Assembly (NCBI GenBank): GCA_019192545.1
Contig: JAHCMI010000003.1
Location: 1-64,000, forward strand
DNA length: 64,000 nt
Origin: Rivularia sp. MS3
GTDB taxonomy: Bacteria > Cyanobacteriota > Cyanobacteriia > Cyanobacteriales > Nostocaceae
Reading direction: 5' to 3'
Both the position numbers and the translations under genes were made by a program. Positions within the stretch are counted from its first letter, which is position 1. Each line of letters starts with the position of its first letter. This document shows positions 16,897 to 25,816 of this stretch, piece by piece. The notes beneath the pieces were generated by a model that worked only from the letters and a program-made list of their open reading frames with translations, made no database searches and was not told the origin of the DNA.

Positions 16897-18186
16897 ATGG
16901 ATAAAACATCTCTCCTAGCGTCCGAGATTCCTTCTCCCGCTTATATTTGTCCGTTCGACCAAGCCTGTAGCTATTTAGACGCAGCAGCAAAAGAATTAAA
17001 GTTAGACCAAGGTTTATTAGAAATACTCAGTCATCCGCGTAAAGTAGTTACAGTTTCGATTCCGGTAAAACGAGATAACGGTGAAATCCAAGTTTTAGCA
17101 GGACATCGAGTCCAGCATTCTGATATTTTAGGCCCTTATAAAGGTGGTATTCGTTTCCATCCAGCAGTCACGTTGCGGGAAGTTTCGGCTTTAGCAATGT
17201 TGATGACTTGGAAATGTGCATTGTTGGGTATACCCTACGGTGGTGGTAAAGGAGGAATTGCGATAAATCCCAGAAATTACAGCGTTAGCGAATTAGAACG
17301 TATTTCTCGTCGTTATATTAGCGAGTTAATCAAAGACATTGGCCCATCGGTAGATATACCCGCGCCAGACATGGGAACATCAGCCCGCGAAATGGCTTGG
17401 ATGATGGATACTTATTCAGTAAATATGGGTCATTCTGTACCCGGAGTCGTCACCGGTAAACCGCTTTCCATCGGTGGTTCGTTAGGAAGGGAAATGGCAA
17501 CCGGACGTGGTGTAATGATTATTGTCCGCGAAGCGTTGAAAGACAAAGGTAAATCTTTACAAGGTACCCGAATAGCCATCCAAGGTTTTGGAAACGTCGG
17601 TGGTGCTGCGGCTCAATTGCTATATCAAGCAGGAGCAAAAATTATTGCCGTATCTACAGGTTCCGGTGGTGTATTTGCGGAGAATGGTTTGGATATTCAA
17701 GAATTAATTGCTTATCAAAAAGAAAATAATCGAAAAGTTTCGGGATATCCTCAAGCAAAACCAATTAGTAATGCAGAGTTACTAACATTAGATTGTGATG
17801 TATTAATTCCCGCAGCCTTAGAAAATCAAATTACCGATGAAAACGTTAATCAAATCCAAGCTAATCTTATCGTCGAAGCTGCAAATGGACCAGTTACTCT
17901 CGAAGCAAATTTATCATTAGAAAAGCGTGGTGTAACAGTTTTACCAGATATTTTAAGTAATGCCGGTGGAGTTGTAGTTAGTTATCTCGAATGGGTTCAG
18001 GGACTTTCTTATTTATTTTGGGATGAGCAAAAAGTCAATGATGAAATGGAAAGTTTGATGATGCAAGCATATCGTAAAGTTATGCAGCAATCCCAAACCC
18101 GAAAAATTTCTCCCAGATTAGCAGCTTATGTATTAGGCGTAGGAAGAGTAGCACAAGCATTGAACGATAGAGGACTTTATCCTTAA
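16897..18186 (+). CDS. gdhA: Glutamate dehydrogenase (Glu/Leu/Phe/Val family)
   Basis: The 429-residue protein is a hexameric-type NAD(P) glutamate dehydrogenase. Seen: the substrate site GPYKGGIRFHP (Lys82), TWKCALLGIPYGGGKGGI (Lys106, catalytic Lys118), PAPDMGT, and the dinucleotide loop GFGNVGGAAA. It interconverts glutamate with 2-oxoglutarate and ammonia. The ATG at 16897 gives the normal length. An NtcA-like box lies upstream, which suits nitrogen control. Leucine dehydrogenase is a less likely alternative given the length and motifs. Confidence 0.92.
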   Translation: MDKTSLLASEIPSPAYICPFDQACSYLDAAAKELKLDQGLLEILSHPRKVVTVSIPVKRDNGEIQVLAGHRVQHSDILGPYKGGIRFHPAVTLREVSALAMLMTWKCALLGIPYGGGKGGIAINPRNYSVSELERISRRYISELIKDIGPSVDIPAPDMGTSAREMAWMMDTYSVNMGHSVPGVVTGKPLSIGGSLGREMATGRGVMIIVREALKDKGKSLQGTRIAIQGFGNVGGAAAQLLYQAGAKIIAVSTGSGGVFAENGLDIQELIAYQKENNRKVSGYPQAKPISNAELLTLDCDVLIPAALENQITDENVNQIQANLIVEAANGPVTLEANLSLEKRGVTVLPDILSNAGGVVVSYLEWVQGLSYLFWDEQKVNDEMESLMMQAYRKVMQQSQTRKISPRLAAYVLGVGRVAQALNDRGLYP

Positions 18187-18328
18187 CAGTGAGCAGTGAG
18201 CAGTTAACAGTTAACAGTTAACAGTAATAAGCTATCAATTAATAATTGGTGATTTAGAATTCAAATTCAGATTTTGCTTATTATTCATATCTTGTACCAT
18301 TCGCAACTAGCCTATCATTTCTGCCTTG

Positions 18329-18461
18329 GAATAAATTCTCAGGCTCACATATAAAGTCGTCTAAAGACGACTCGAACAGGCTTTTAGTAAGTTTTAACGT
18401 ACTAAAATCCATACTAAGTCTGATTTCTCAGACTTTTTGTATAAGAGAGGAGAATTTATTC
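18329..18461. mobile_element. Palindromic MITE-like element, family A
   Basis: The 133-base element is bounded by GAATAAATTCTC (18329-18340) and its reverse complement GAGAATTTATTC (18450-18461). Between them lie three hairpins: AAGTCGTC/GACGACT (about 18354-18373), TTTTAGTA/TACTAAAA and AAGTCTGA/TCAGACTT. No coding capacity is present. It abuts family B at 18462 without a gap. Confidence 0.75.
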
Positions 18462-18621
18462 TTAGAGGATGTAAGGATGCGCTATAAATGATACTTACAA
18501 CTTTTAAGATCCCCCTAAATCCCCCGCTAAATTGGGGAACTTGAACTCCCCTTTTTAAGGGGGGAAGGGGGGATCATCCGATAATTGTGATAAAGACTAT
18601 ACGCATCCTTAATTCCTCTTA
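18462..18621. mobile_element. MITE-like element, family B, copy 1
   Basis: Twenty-base terminal inverted repeats (TTAGAGGATGTAAGGATGCG at the left, TAAGAGGAATTAAGGATGCG reversed at the right, 17 of 20 identical) enclose a GATCCCCC...GGGGGGATC core at about 18509-18575. A degenerate, inverted second copy lies at 32129-32289. It has no coding potential and would need a transposase in trans. Confidence 0.8.
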
Positions 18622-18715
18622 GGCGGTTGTTGAGAATTGTGCAAAATGTCAGATAAATAGGGCTTAAAAATGAGTCGCAAAATGTACGTTGAACAACTAT
18701 TTTTATGATTTCTAA

Positions 18716-18768
18716 CTATTAACTGCTCACTGTTCACTGCTCACTGTTCGCTGTTCACTGTTCACTGC
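18716..18768. repeat. CACTGTT/CACTGCT tandem repeats
   Basis: About seven units (CACTGCT, CACTGTT, CGCTGTT) run into the end of the SH3-protein gene and supply its stop codon region. Confidence 0.8.
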
Positions 18769-19349
18769 TTCTGATATTCACCGCCGCTAGCACGGAAACC
18801 TTTTTCTTTCAGAAGAATATTACCGTTGGTGGCATTATTAATAATAAAATCTACTTCACCAAAGGGAATAAATCTCACGTAGTAGGCAGTATTATCTTTG
18901 ATGGCAACGTAGCTTTTAAACTTACTTTCGGCATCAACTTTTGGCAATCTTGCAGCTTCAACAGCATATAATTCTGTCTTTTCGGCACGATTGTCATAAA
19001 CATTCATATAAATTTGATTTTCTTCGGCATAAATTCTTACCGTTCTGCTGTCAGTAGCAAAATATAATAAAGTTGAAGCATCAGCAGGATTTGTGTAAGT
19101 CAATTCAATTACATCTTCACGTACCCAACCGATATCATCTGCTTCGGAACCAAATTTTACTTTATACCAAGCGTGGGTATCTCCAGCAGGCTTAGTTTGA
19201 TCGAGAATTTTCACTTTATCACCTTCTTTTCCTTCGTGAATCACGCGACGATTCAGCGAAGGTCCCGAACGTATGTTAACTGTATTGATAGTATCGCTGT
19301 TGGTTTTGAGAATTCCTTGGTTGGGTGTGGAACCTTGTAAGTCACTCAT
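18762..19349 (-). CDS. SH3-domain protein, unknown function
   Basis: The 195-residue product has a bacterial SH3 (SH3b-type) fold near residues 20-85: NTVNIRSGPSLNRRVIHEG, KVKILDQ, AWYKVKF and GWVREDVIEL are typical. The second half (TLLYFATDSRTVRIYAEEN onward) is a beta-rich domain not recognised. No signal peptide is seen, so a role at the cell wall is not supported. The C terminus EYQKQ and stop codon lie at the edge of a tandem-repeat tract. It is isolated between mobile-like elements and a toxin pair. Confidence 0.75.
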   Translation of the reverse strand: MSDLQGSTPNQGILKTNSDTINTVNIRSGPSLNRRVIHEGKEGDKVKILDQTKPAGDTHAWYKVKFGSEADDIGWVREDVIELTYTNPADASTLLYFATDSRTVRIYAEENQIYMNVYDNRAEKTELYAVEAARLPKVDAESKFKSYVAIKDNTAYYVRFIPFGEVDFIINNATNGNILLKEKGFRASGGEYQKQ

Positions 19350-19544
19350 GAAATTTTCTCCCTGGCTTTATAGTTAATAGATAGTAAAAAGTATTCAAAT
19401 TTACCACTATTATTTGTTACAAATTCTCAGAATTCACTTTTTGCAACATTCTGAAATGTTTGTGGAAAGTAGAGTGTAAAAAAAAGCTGAGATGCAGAGG
19501 ATGCGGAGGGAAGAGTTTGTAGAAATGTAAGTTATATTTAATAG

Positions 19545-19892
19545 CTATAAACCTAAGCAGTAACGAACAGCAGCTTCAACTTCCAGCATTTTTGATTGTG
19601 AAATTTGACCTGCTATTTGAGCAGGGAACCGACTTTTATCTAAAGAACGTATTTGAAAACACATAAAAATTGTTTCGATAGGTAATCCGCTTTCATCTGA
19701 AGAAACACGTACATTTGTTGGGTAATCGCGCTTAATATTTGTCCCTTTTGTTCCTACTACTACGGTGACAACTAAAGGCAAATTATTAATGCTATTTATA
19801 GACAAAACTAAAACTGGACGTTTACCAGCTTGCTCTCTTCCTTCAACAGGATTAAGATTTACGAAAAAAATTTGACCTCGTTCAATACTCAC
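19545..19892 (-). CDS. mazF: MazF/PemK-type toxin (mRNA interferase)
   Basis: The 115-residue protein has the MazF fold signature: RGQIFFVNLNPVEGREQAGK, RPVLVLS, then LPIETIFMCFQIRSLDKSRF. Such toxins cut single-stranded mRNA at short motifs and are held inactive by a small antitoxin. Its start overlaps the upstream antitoxin gene by four bases (ATGA type), so the two are translated together. The length is normal and the frame intact, so it may be active. Confidence 0.88.
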   Translation of the reverse strand: MSIERGQIFFVNLNPVEGREQAGKRPVLVLSINSINNLPLVVTVVVGTKGTNIKRDYPTNVRVSSDESGLPIETIFMCFQIRSLDKSRFPAQIAGQISQSKMLEVEAAVRYCLGL

Positions 19893-20140
19893 TGCTTTTC
19901 CAAACCATCCATCTGGGTAATAGCAAACTCTTCATCAATAGCATGAATTTCGGCTTGAATCTCATTATCATTCGCCATTTCAGCCATTTCTTTTTCAATA
20001 TCTTGAGATTTCAAAGGGAAATTATTTGTGTTGGTCTTTTTTCGCAAGTTTTTTACCAAACTTTCTAAAAGCCACATTTGTTCTTCTAAAGATAAGTCGC
20101 GGATGGAACGGTCAATTTCTAGTAACTTAGGGGATATCAT
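19889..20140 (-). CDS. Antitoxin partner of MazF-type toxin
   Basis: The 83-residue acidic, helical protein precedes mazF with a four-base overlap, the usual order for antitoxin then toxin. It begins MISPKLLEIDRSIRDLSLEE and contains LEEQMWLLESLVKNL, like addiction-module antidotes of cyanobacteria, with an acidic C terminus expected to wrap the toxin. No AbrB-type DNA-binding domain is evident. Identification rests mainly on position and composition. Confidence 0.75.
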   Translation of the reverse strand: MISPKLLEIDRSIRDLSLEEQMWLLESLVKNLRKKTNTNNFPLKSQDIEKEMAEMANDNEIQAEIHAIDEEFAITQMDGLEKQ

Positions 20141-20222
20141 TGAGCTATTTAACAGGGTTATTAAATTAAGTTTATCTTAGGAAAATAAAGCCTGAAACAA
20201 TACATTACGATTTGAGAATGCA

Positions 20223-20429
20223 ATGAATAAAATTTTTAGAGCAGTGATTTATTGGGAAGAAGATGTGTATGTGGCTGAATGTCCCGAAGTCGGAACAGCT
20301 AGTCAGGGGGAAACTATAGAAGAGGCGAAGGCAAATCTGAAAGAAGCTACAGAACTTTATTTAGAAGAATTTCCCATGCTAAAGAATTCTCGTCCTCTTC
20401 TAACTACTTTTGAGGTGAAAAGTGCCTAA
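20223..20429 (+). CDS. hicB: HicB-type antitoxin
   Basis: The 68-residue protein matches the short HicB fold: FRAVIYWEEDVYVAECPEVG, ASQGETIEEAKANLKEAT and LYLEEFP. HicB binds and blocks the HicA RNase. No C-terminal DNA-binding extension is present, as in the minimal cyanobacterial form. Its stop overlaps the start of hicA by eight bases. It is divergent from the mazF antitoxin, with 82 bases between them. Confidence 0.85.
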   Translation: MNKIFRAVIYWEEDVYVAECPEVGTASQGETIEEAKANLKEATELYLEEFPMLKNSRPLLTTFEVKSA

Positions 20430-20595
20430 ATTACCACGGGTAAAAGCCGAAGAAGTCATCCGTGCTTTGGAGAGATTAGGATTTGAGCAAGTTCGTCAAC
20501 GGGGAAGTCATGTAATTATGAAAAAACAATTAAATGTTACTGATGAAAATCAGGAAAAACTTCAAGAAATCATAGAAATTGGTTATGTTGTTTAA
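20422..20595 (+). CDS. hicA: HicA-type toxin with altered C terminus
   Basis: GTG at 20422 opens a 57-codon frame, PKLPRVKAEEVIRALERLGF, then RQRGSHVIMKKQ, with the catalytic His30 of HicA (GSH). In the family about 35-40 residues follow, including a strand ending in PxH and a final helix. Here they are replaced by LNVTDENQEKLQEIIEIGYV and a stop, so the C-terminal half looks deleted or swapped. The protein is probably inactive or changed in function. The eight-base overlap with hicB fixes the start. Confidence 0.7.
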   Translation: MPKLPRVKAEEVIRALERLGFEQVRQRGSHVIMKKQLNVTDENQEKLQEIIEIGYVV

Positions 20596-20627
20596 GGTGG
20601 CTTGTTTCTAAAAGAATCTTTTAATAT

Positions 20628-21746
20628 TCATAATCTCCCACCATTACGTACTAAAAGTAAAAGTATTTCTTCTCTAGAGTTTTGAGCGGTATAAAGAGGA
20701 GTTTTTCCAGAAAAATCCCTTAAATTAACGTCTGCACCATTCTCTATTAGTAGCTCTACCATCTTTATATGTCTCCAAATGACTGCATAATGTAAAGGAG
20801 TATAGCCGGAAGAATTTTCTCGAACATTGACTTGAACTCCATTATTAATAAGAAGTTCTGCAACATCCGTACTACCGCGTCTTGCTGCTTCGTGTAAAGG
20901 AGTTTCTCCTTCTCCTCTTCTATATTCGGCTTCTAAATTAGCACCTCTTTCGATTAACTGTTTTGCTATGTTGTTATGGTTATGATGTGCTGCAATATGC
21001 AACGGAGTTCCACCCCTGCCTATCAAATTAATCGCTGCTCCGTTTTCAATAAGTGTATTTATGATTGCTGCTGCTTCAGCAACATACGCTGCAAAATGTA
21101 GTGGAGTTCTATCATAGTTATCTTTAATATTTACATCTGCGCCATTAATAATTAAAAGTTCAACCGTCTTTAGTTGATTATTCCAGGCTGCCATATGCAG
21201 AAGCGTTTTGCCATTATAACGCTTGGCATTGATATCTCCCCCTTGTTCGAGGTAATTTCCAATTTTATCTGTATCTCCCAAAAATGCAGCAATCTGTATC
21301 TCAACCGTAGCTCCATGAGCAATAAGAATATCTACTATATCAAAATGGTGGGATGTGGCTGCCCAAAAAATAGGTGTTTCCTCATCTTTTTCTTTATCTT
21401 CAAGATTATGGTTGACATTTGCTCCTCTACTAATGAGTAATTCCACGATATCTGGATAACCATCGCTAGCCGCTAACTCAAGAGGAGTCAACCCTTGATT
21501 TTTTTGAGAATCAACATCTTCACCTCGTTCTAATTCGTTTCTAACAGCATTAATATCTCCTCTCGATACTGCCGTATGTATTGCTTTGTACTGGTCTCTA
21601 GTTTCACTTAAAATGAAATTACTGATTAATGCAAAGCCAATTACCAAGAATAAACTATCCTCGGAATCCACTGTTAACAAAAGTACTATCAAAATACCCA
21701 GGAAAATTAGTTCCTTCCAGTATTTCTTATAATCTAAACCGACCAT
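20628..21746 (-). CDS. Membrane-anchored ankyrin repeat protein
   Basis: From ATG at 21746 the 372-residue product has two hydrophobic helices near residues 11-45 (WKELIFLGILIVLLLTV and LFLVIGFALISNFIL), then about eight ankyrin repeats marked by TPLHxAA and VxLLIxxGA (for example TPLELAASDGYPDIVELLIS). It ends at VRNGGRL. Ankyrin arrays bind other proteins; partner and role are unknown. An in-frame codon at 21848 would add 34 poorly conserved, basic residues. It is AT-rich and next to the altered hicA, in keeping with an accessory patch. Confidence 0.82.
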   Translation of the reverse strand: MVGLDYKKYWKELIFLGILIVLLLTVDSEDSLFLVIGFALISNFILSETRDQYKAIHTAVSRGDINAVRNELERGEDVDSQKNQGLTPLELAASDGYPDIVELLISRGANVNHNLEDKEKDEETPIFWAATSHHFDIVDILIAHGATVEIQIAAFLGDTDKIGNYLEQGGDINAKRYNGKTLLHMAAWNNQLKTVELLIINGADVNIKDNYDRTPLHFAAYVAEAAAIINTLIENGAAINLIGRGGTPLHIAAHHNHNNIAKQLIERGANLEAEYRRGEGETPLHEAARRGSTDVAELLINNGVQVNVRENSSGYTPLHYAVIWRHIKMVELLIENGADVNLRDFSGKTPLYTAQNSREEILLLLVRNGGRL

Positions 21747-21848
21747 AATATTAAATAAATTATGAATACAATACCTATTAAGCAAATATATTTTATAAAT
21801 ACGACTCTTAATAATAAAACGATATCGAAAGTATCTAATCTTTCTCAA

Positions 21849-22286
21849 CCAAAATTACAAATAACTAATTTTTTAATACCGTAATATCCAAAATTAATGC
21901 CGAATGCTAATACGAACTTAATAAAATGCTCCTTATAAAGCTTGCTGTACATAAATTTGATAAATATTATCAAAATCATCTTTATTTAATTGTTTTAGAA
22001 ACCATAGAGATTATATTCCGAAAAAATCAACTCTTATCTTGTAGCTTTATTGTTAATACGATTTCACTAAATTCTCGATATAAACTCAAATGCAGGGAGA
22101 AGTTGCATCATGTATGCCGTCTCTACACAATTTATATCTATTGAATAAAAAATTTTGATGGTTTCCCGTCTTCCGGAGGAAAATACCTCGGTGTTTCCCG
22201 ACTTGTAGCAAACCAGGTATTCTTTTTTCAAATTTAATACAATACCATCGAAATATAACCCACACCATTCAGGAGAATATCCCCAA
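21849..22286. other. AT-rich gap with short direct repeats
   Basis: No convincing gene is present. GTTTCCCG occurs twice (about 22160 and 22192) around a CGGAGGAAAATACC stretch, resembling a fragment of a dispersed repeat. A good Shine-Dalgarno (AGGAG at 22271) precedes the next gene's GTG. Confidence 0.35.
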
Positions 22287-22949
22287 GTGCAGCCAGATTT
22301 ACTCGGTTTAGAAATTACTAAAGGAGAATTAAGACGCTTAACGGGAGTTGATTCGGAAGATGTTTTTCGTCCTTCAATTCTCAAAAACCGCGAGAAACGT
22401 TTTGGTTTTTTTATGAATGAGGTAATTACAGCTTTAGCTTTTACTCCTATTGTTGTCGGTTTTATTTATGCATTTATTATTTTACCTACGATTGGTTCTT
22501 CAATTCTTATCGGCTTATTATTGTTAACTTTAGTACCTCTAATAGTGATATTAGCACGGTGGTTTTGGCGACGCAAAACTTGTCCAAAATCCTTAACAAA
22601 GCTTCTAGATGAAGTTGATGAATATCATGAAGTTATACAAGCTATCGATATTAATGACCAGTTAGATACAGCGGGAAATACGCAGAGCAATATTAGCGAT
22701 CGCGATCAAGTTATTGCAGCATTACAACTAATTAGAGAAGATTTAGTCGTAGCTCTGAAAACAGAACGAATTTTACGGGATAATAAAAAGTTACTTGCTA
22801 GCAATCAAGATTTATTTGTTAATAATTTAGCCAATCTGCAAGCCTTGCAAGTGAGTACAGAAGCTGGCGAATATGCTCGACTTCTCAATCAATCATTGCA
22901 GATTGCTGTTGATGTTCAAACTCAGATCAAAAAATTACAGTCGCCCTAA
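22287..22949 (+). CDS. Cyanobacterial membrane protein, unknown function
   Basis: The 220-residue product starts at GTG with AGGAG eleven bases before. It has two membrane helices (about residues 47-66 and 71-90), then a cytoplasmic tail predicted to be helical or coiled-coil (DEYHEVIQAIDIN, LIREDLVVALKTERIL, LNQSLQIAVDVQTQIKKL). No enzyme motif is seen and the family was not recognised. It ends eight bases before the DUF1537 kinase gene, suggesting a two-gene operon. Confidence 0.65.
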   Translation: MQPDLLGLEITKGELRRLTGVDSEDVFRPSILKNREKRFGFFMNEVITALAFTPIVVGFIYAFIILPTIGSSILIGLLLLTLVPLIVILARWFWRRKTCPKSLTKLLDEVDEYHEVIQAIDINDQLDTAGNTQSNISDRDQVIAALQLIREDLVVALKTERILRDNKKLLASNQDLFVNNLANLQALQVSTEAGEYARLLNQSLQIAVDVQTQIKKLQSP

Positions 22950-22957
22950 TAATTTTA

Positions 22958-24307
22958 ATGACTGAAAATATGGCTAAAAATACGATTGCAAAACCAAAAA
23001 TCATTGTTCTTGATGATGACCCTACCGGTTCTCAAACTGTCCACGGTTGCTTGCTTTTAATGCAGTGGGATGTAGAGACTTTGCGATTGGGCTTGCAAGA
23101 TGATTCACCGATTTTTTTTGTTTTAACTAATACTAGAGCATTAACTCCAGAAAAAGCAGCATCTGTAACTAAAGAGGTTTGTCATAACTTGAAATTGGCA
23201 ATAGAAGCTGAGCAAATTAAAGATTTTCTGGTTGTTAGTCGTAGCGATTCAACTTTGCGGGGACATTACCCAATTGAAACTGATGTTATTGCTGAAGAAT
23301 TGGGTGCTTTTGATGCTCATTTTTTAGTCCCGGCATTTTTTGAAGGAGGGCGTATTACTCGCGATAGCGTACATTATTTAATGATGCAGGGCGCTTTGGT
23401 TGCAGTTCATGAAACTGAGTTCGCTCGGGATTCGGTATTTGGATACAATCACAGTTATTTACCCGAATATGTCGAAGAGAAAACCCAAGGGCGCATAGCT
23501 GCCTCCAAGGTAGAAAGATTTTTGCTTGAGGATATTCGTAGCGGCTGTCTGGAACGTTTGATGAAACTTACGGATAATCAATGCGGTGTTGTTGATGGCG
23601 AAACCCAAGCGGATTTAGATAAGTTTGCTGAAGATGTATTAACTGCTGCAAGTCAAGGAAAACGCTTTTTATTCCGTTCTGCTGCAAGTATTTTAACTGC
23701 TTTGGCTGCGCTGCCTCCCCAAGAAGTTTCTCCAGAAAATATGGCTGAGTATGTAATTACTGGAAAGCCAGGGGCAATTATAGTTGGCTCTCACGTCAAA
23801 AAAACAACTCAGCAGTTAGAAGTACTTTTACAAACAAAAGGTATTGTCGGAATCGAGGTAGATGTAGCCCAGTTGCTTGATAAAGAAAATCAATCTGCTA
23901 CACTGCTATCCGATATACTCACAAATGTTCGTGAAGCACATAATGCTGGTAATACACCAGTAGTTTATACCAGCCGTGAAGAACTAACTTTTGAGGATAT
24001 TGATACCCGATTGGAATTTGGGGCAAAGGTTTCCAACTTATTAATGGATGTTGTAGGTCATTTACCTTCTGATATAGGATTTTTAATTAGTAAGGGAGGT
24101 ATTACCTCAAACGATGTTTTAAGTACCGGTCTTGCTTTAAAAACTGCCCGTTTACTCGGTCAGATTCTCGCGGGTGTATCTATGGTAAGAACTCCAGAAA
24201 ATCATCCCCAGTTTCCTAATTTACCAGTAGTACTATTTCCGGGTAATGTTGGTGATACAGATGCGATCGCGACTGTTTACCAAAGATTAAGTAAAAATTT
24301 GAAGTGA
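22958..24307 (+). CDS. Four-carbon acid sugar kinase family protein (DUF1537)
   Basis: The 449-residue protein begins IIVLDDDPTGSQTVHG, the hallmark of the OtnK/DtnK (DUF1537) sugar-acid kinase family, with SRSDSTLRGHYPIETD in the N-terminal domain and GGITSNDVLSTGL and FPGNVGDTDAIATVYQRL in the nucleotide-binding C-terminal domain. Family members phosphorylate four-carbon acid sugars such as erythronate or threonate with ATP. No aldolase or dehydrogenase partner is nearby, so the cyanobacterial substrate is unknown. It lies eight bases after a membrane-protein gene. Confidence 0.87.
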   Translation: MTENMAKNTIAKPKIIVLDDDPTGSQTVHGCLLLMQWDVETLRLGLQDDSPIFFVLTNTRALTPEKAASVTKEVCHNLKLAIEAEQIKDFLVVSRSDSTLRGHYPIETDVIAEELGAFDAHFLVPAFFEGGRITRDSVHYLMMQGALVAVHETEFARDSVFGYNHSYLPEYVEEKTQGRIAASKVERFLLEDIRSGCLERLMKLTDNQCGVVDGETQADLDKFAEDVLTAASQGKRFLFRSAASILTALAALPPQEVSPENMAEYVITGKPGAIIVGSHVKKTTQQLEVLLQTKGIVGIEVDVAQLLDKENQSATLLSDILTNVREAHNAGNTPVVYTSREELTFEDIDTRLEFGAKVSNLLMDVVGHLPSDIGFLISKGGITSNDVLSTGLALKTARLLGQILAGVSMVRTPENHPQFPNLPVVLFPGNVGDTDAIATVYQRLSKNLK

Positions 24308-24570
24308 GGTTTAATAACTAAAACTAATTTGACAATCGCAGAATATTTCAATTTTTCAAAAAGAGAAGTTCGCATTTTGACAGGAATAAAAAAATAATTA
24401 TCTAAGATACCTGCATTTAATGGTATGGTAGTGCGTCAATTAACCAAATATCTTTTATGTACGTGAATTGTTTTCAATAATACATTGTACTGATGAGATA
24501 TTTTTTAATTATAATTCCCGATATAAAATTATCGAGAATTGTTTGATGTCCGCGTTTTGGCTGGTGCTGC

Positions 24571-25710
24571 ATGACTTCAGAAGAAGCTATTCCAGATTTA
24601 AACTCTAACAATGGTGTTTCCCAGACAGATTCTAAAGTTACACTTCCTGATAGTTCGGAATCTACCGCTACCGAGCAGAATGATTCTGTTTCCAATCAAA
24701 CTAATGTGTCTTTAGAGTCAGTTTCTAATCACACTAAGGCTGAAGAAATTACAGTTATTCCTCACGAAGAAATCGTCTTCCATCAAACTGAGGTTAGAGA
24801 AACTAATCAAACTAGTATTGAAGATAATAAAAATACAGTTTTAGAGAATGAATTAGATTCTAAGCAACCGAACGCTGAAGAACAATCTGTTTCTAAAATT
24901 GCAAATTTAAACTCTGATTCTACCGAGCAACAAATTGATAGTGACATAAGTCTTGATACATCGTTATTGGAAAATGCGGCATATCAAAAAATACAGGTAG
25001 AAATTCGCAGCGAGAAAGACAGATTGGTATTAACTTTACCAACTGTATCGGAAGCGTCTGTATCGGAATATAGTTGGTCGGAAATTTGGCAGCAAATGAA
25101 ACTGCGGCTGTTGGCGCAAAAACGCTTTTTTGAGTCTAAGAACTCTAAGGTAAGCGTACATTTGATTGCACACGACCGTTTGCTTGATAGCAGACAACTC
25201 CAAGATATTGCCGAAACCTTAAGCGAAATGTCTTTGCAACTCAAATCAGTTGGTACCAGTCGTCGCCAAACTGCGATTGCAGCGGCGGGTGCAGGTTATT
25301 CTGTAGAGCAATTGCAGCCAAAAACGGCTTTTTCCTTTGCAGCCTCGAAGAATAATTTACCGCCAGCAGAACCACTTTATTTAGAGACTACCGTGCGTTC
25401 TGGCGTAGAAATTCGTCACAGAGGTAGTGTAATTATCTTGGGAGATGTAAATCCTGGTGGTATTGTAGTCGCAGAGGGAGATATCCTGATTTGGGGTCGT
25501 TTGCGTGGGGTTGCTCATGCAGGTGCCCAAGGCAACAGCGAATGCACGATTATGGCTTTACAAATGGAACCAACCCAGTTGCGAATTGCCGATGCCTTAG
25601 CTAGAGCGCCAGAGAAATCGCCTATGCAGCAGACTGCTGAAGTTGCGTATATGACGACTCAGGGAATCCGCATTACCAAAGCTAATGATTTTTCTCGAAT
25701 TAGTTATTAG
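24571..25710 (+). CDS. minC: Septum-site determining protein MinC with long N-terminal extension
   Basis: The 379-residue protein has a MinC_N domain (about residues 140-230) and a beta-helical MinC_C domain (about 268-350), marked by GSVIILGDVNPGG, GDILIWGRLRGVAHAGA and PTQLRIAD. It blocks FtsZ assembly away from mid-cell together with MinD. The first 135 residues are Ser/Thr/Asn/Glu-rich and look disordered; E. coli MinC (231 residues) lacks this part, though longer MinC proteins are known in filamentous cyanobacteria. It is first in a minC-minD-minE run. Confidence 0.92.
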   Translation: MTSEEAIPDLNSNNGVSQTDSKVTLPDSSESTATEQNDSVSNQTNVSLESVSNHTKAEEITVIPHEEIVFHQTEVRETNQTSIEDNKNTVLENELDSKQPNAEEQSVSKIANLNSDSTEQQIDSDISLDTSLLENAAYQKIQVEIRSEKDRLVLTLPTVSEASVSEYSWSEIWQQMKLRLLAQKRFFESKNSKVSVHLIAHDRLLDSRQLQDIAETLSEMSLQLKSVGTSRRQTAIAAAGAGYSVEQLQPKTAFSFAASKNNLPPAEPLYLETTVRSGVEIRHRGSVIILGDVNPGGIVVAEGDILIWGRLRGVAHAGAQGNSECTIMALQMEPTQLRIADALARAPEKSPMQQTAEVAYMTTQGIRITKANDFSRISY

Positions 25711-25790
25711 TTATTAGTTATTAGCTATTAATTTTTACAATTAGCAACTAACCATTAACTACTAACTACTAATAACTCTATTATTTTTTT
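25702..25790. repeat. TAGTTATTAGTTAT and ACTAACTA tandem repeats
   Basis: Short repeats fill the 106-base gap between minC and minD. The genes are otherwise spaced like an operon. Confidence 0.65.
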
Positions 25791-25816
25791 ATGCCATCAC
25801 GAGCGCGTTCGTAATC

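Noticed and set aside
21926-22384. Short frames on both strands before the 220-residue membrane protein
   Set aside because: They overlap each other, are AT-driven and have no motif or good ribosome binding site; the plus-strand GTG gene at 22287 has both.
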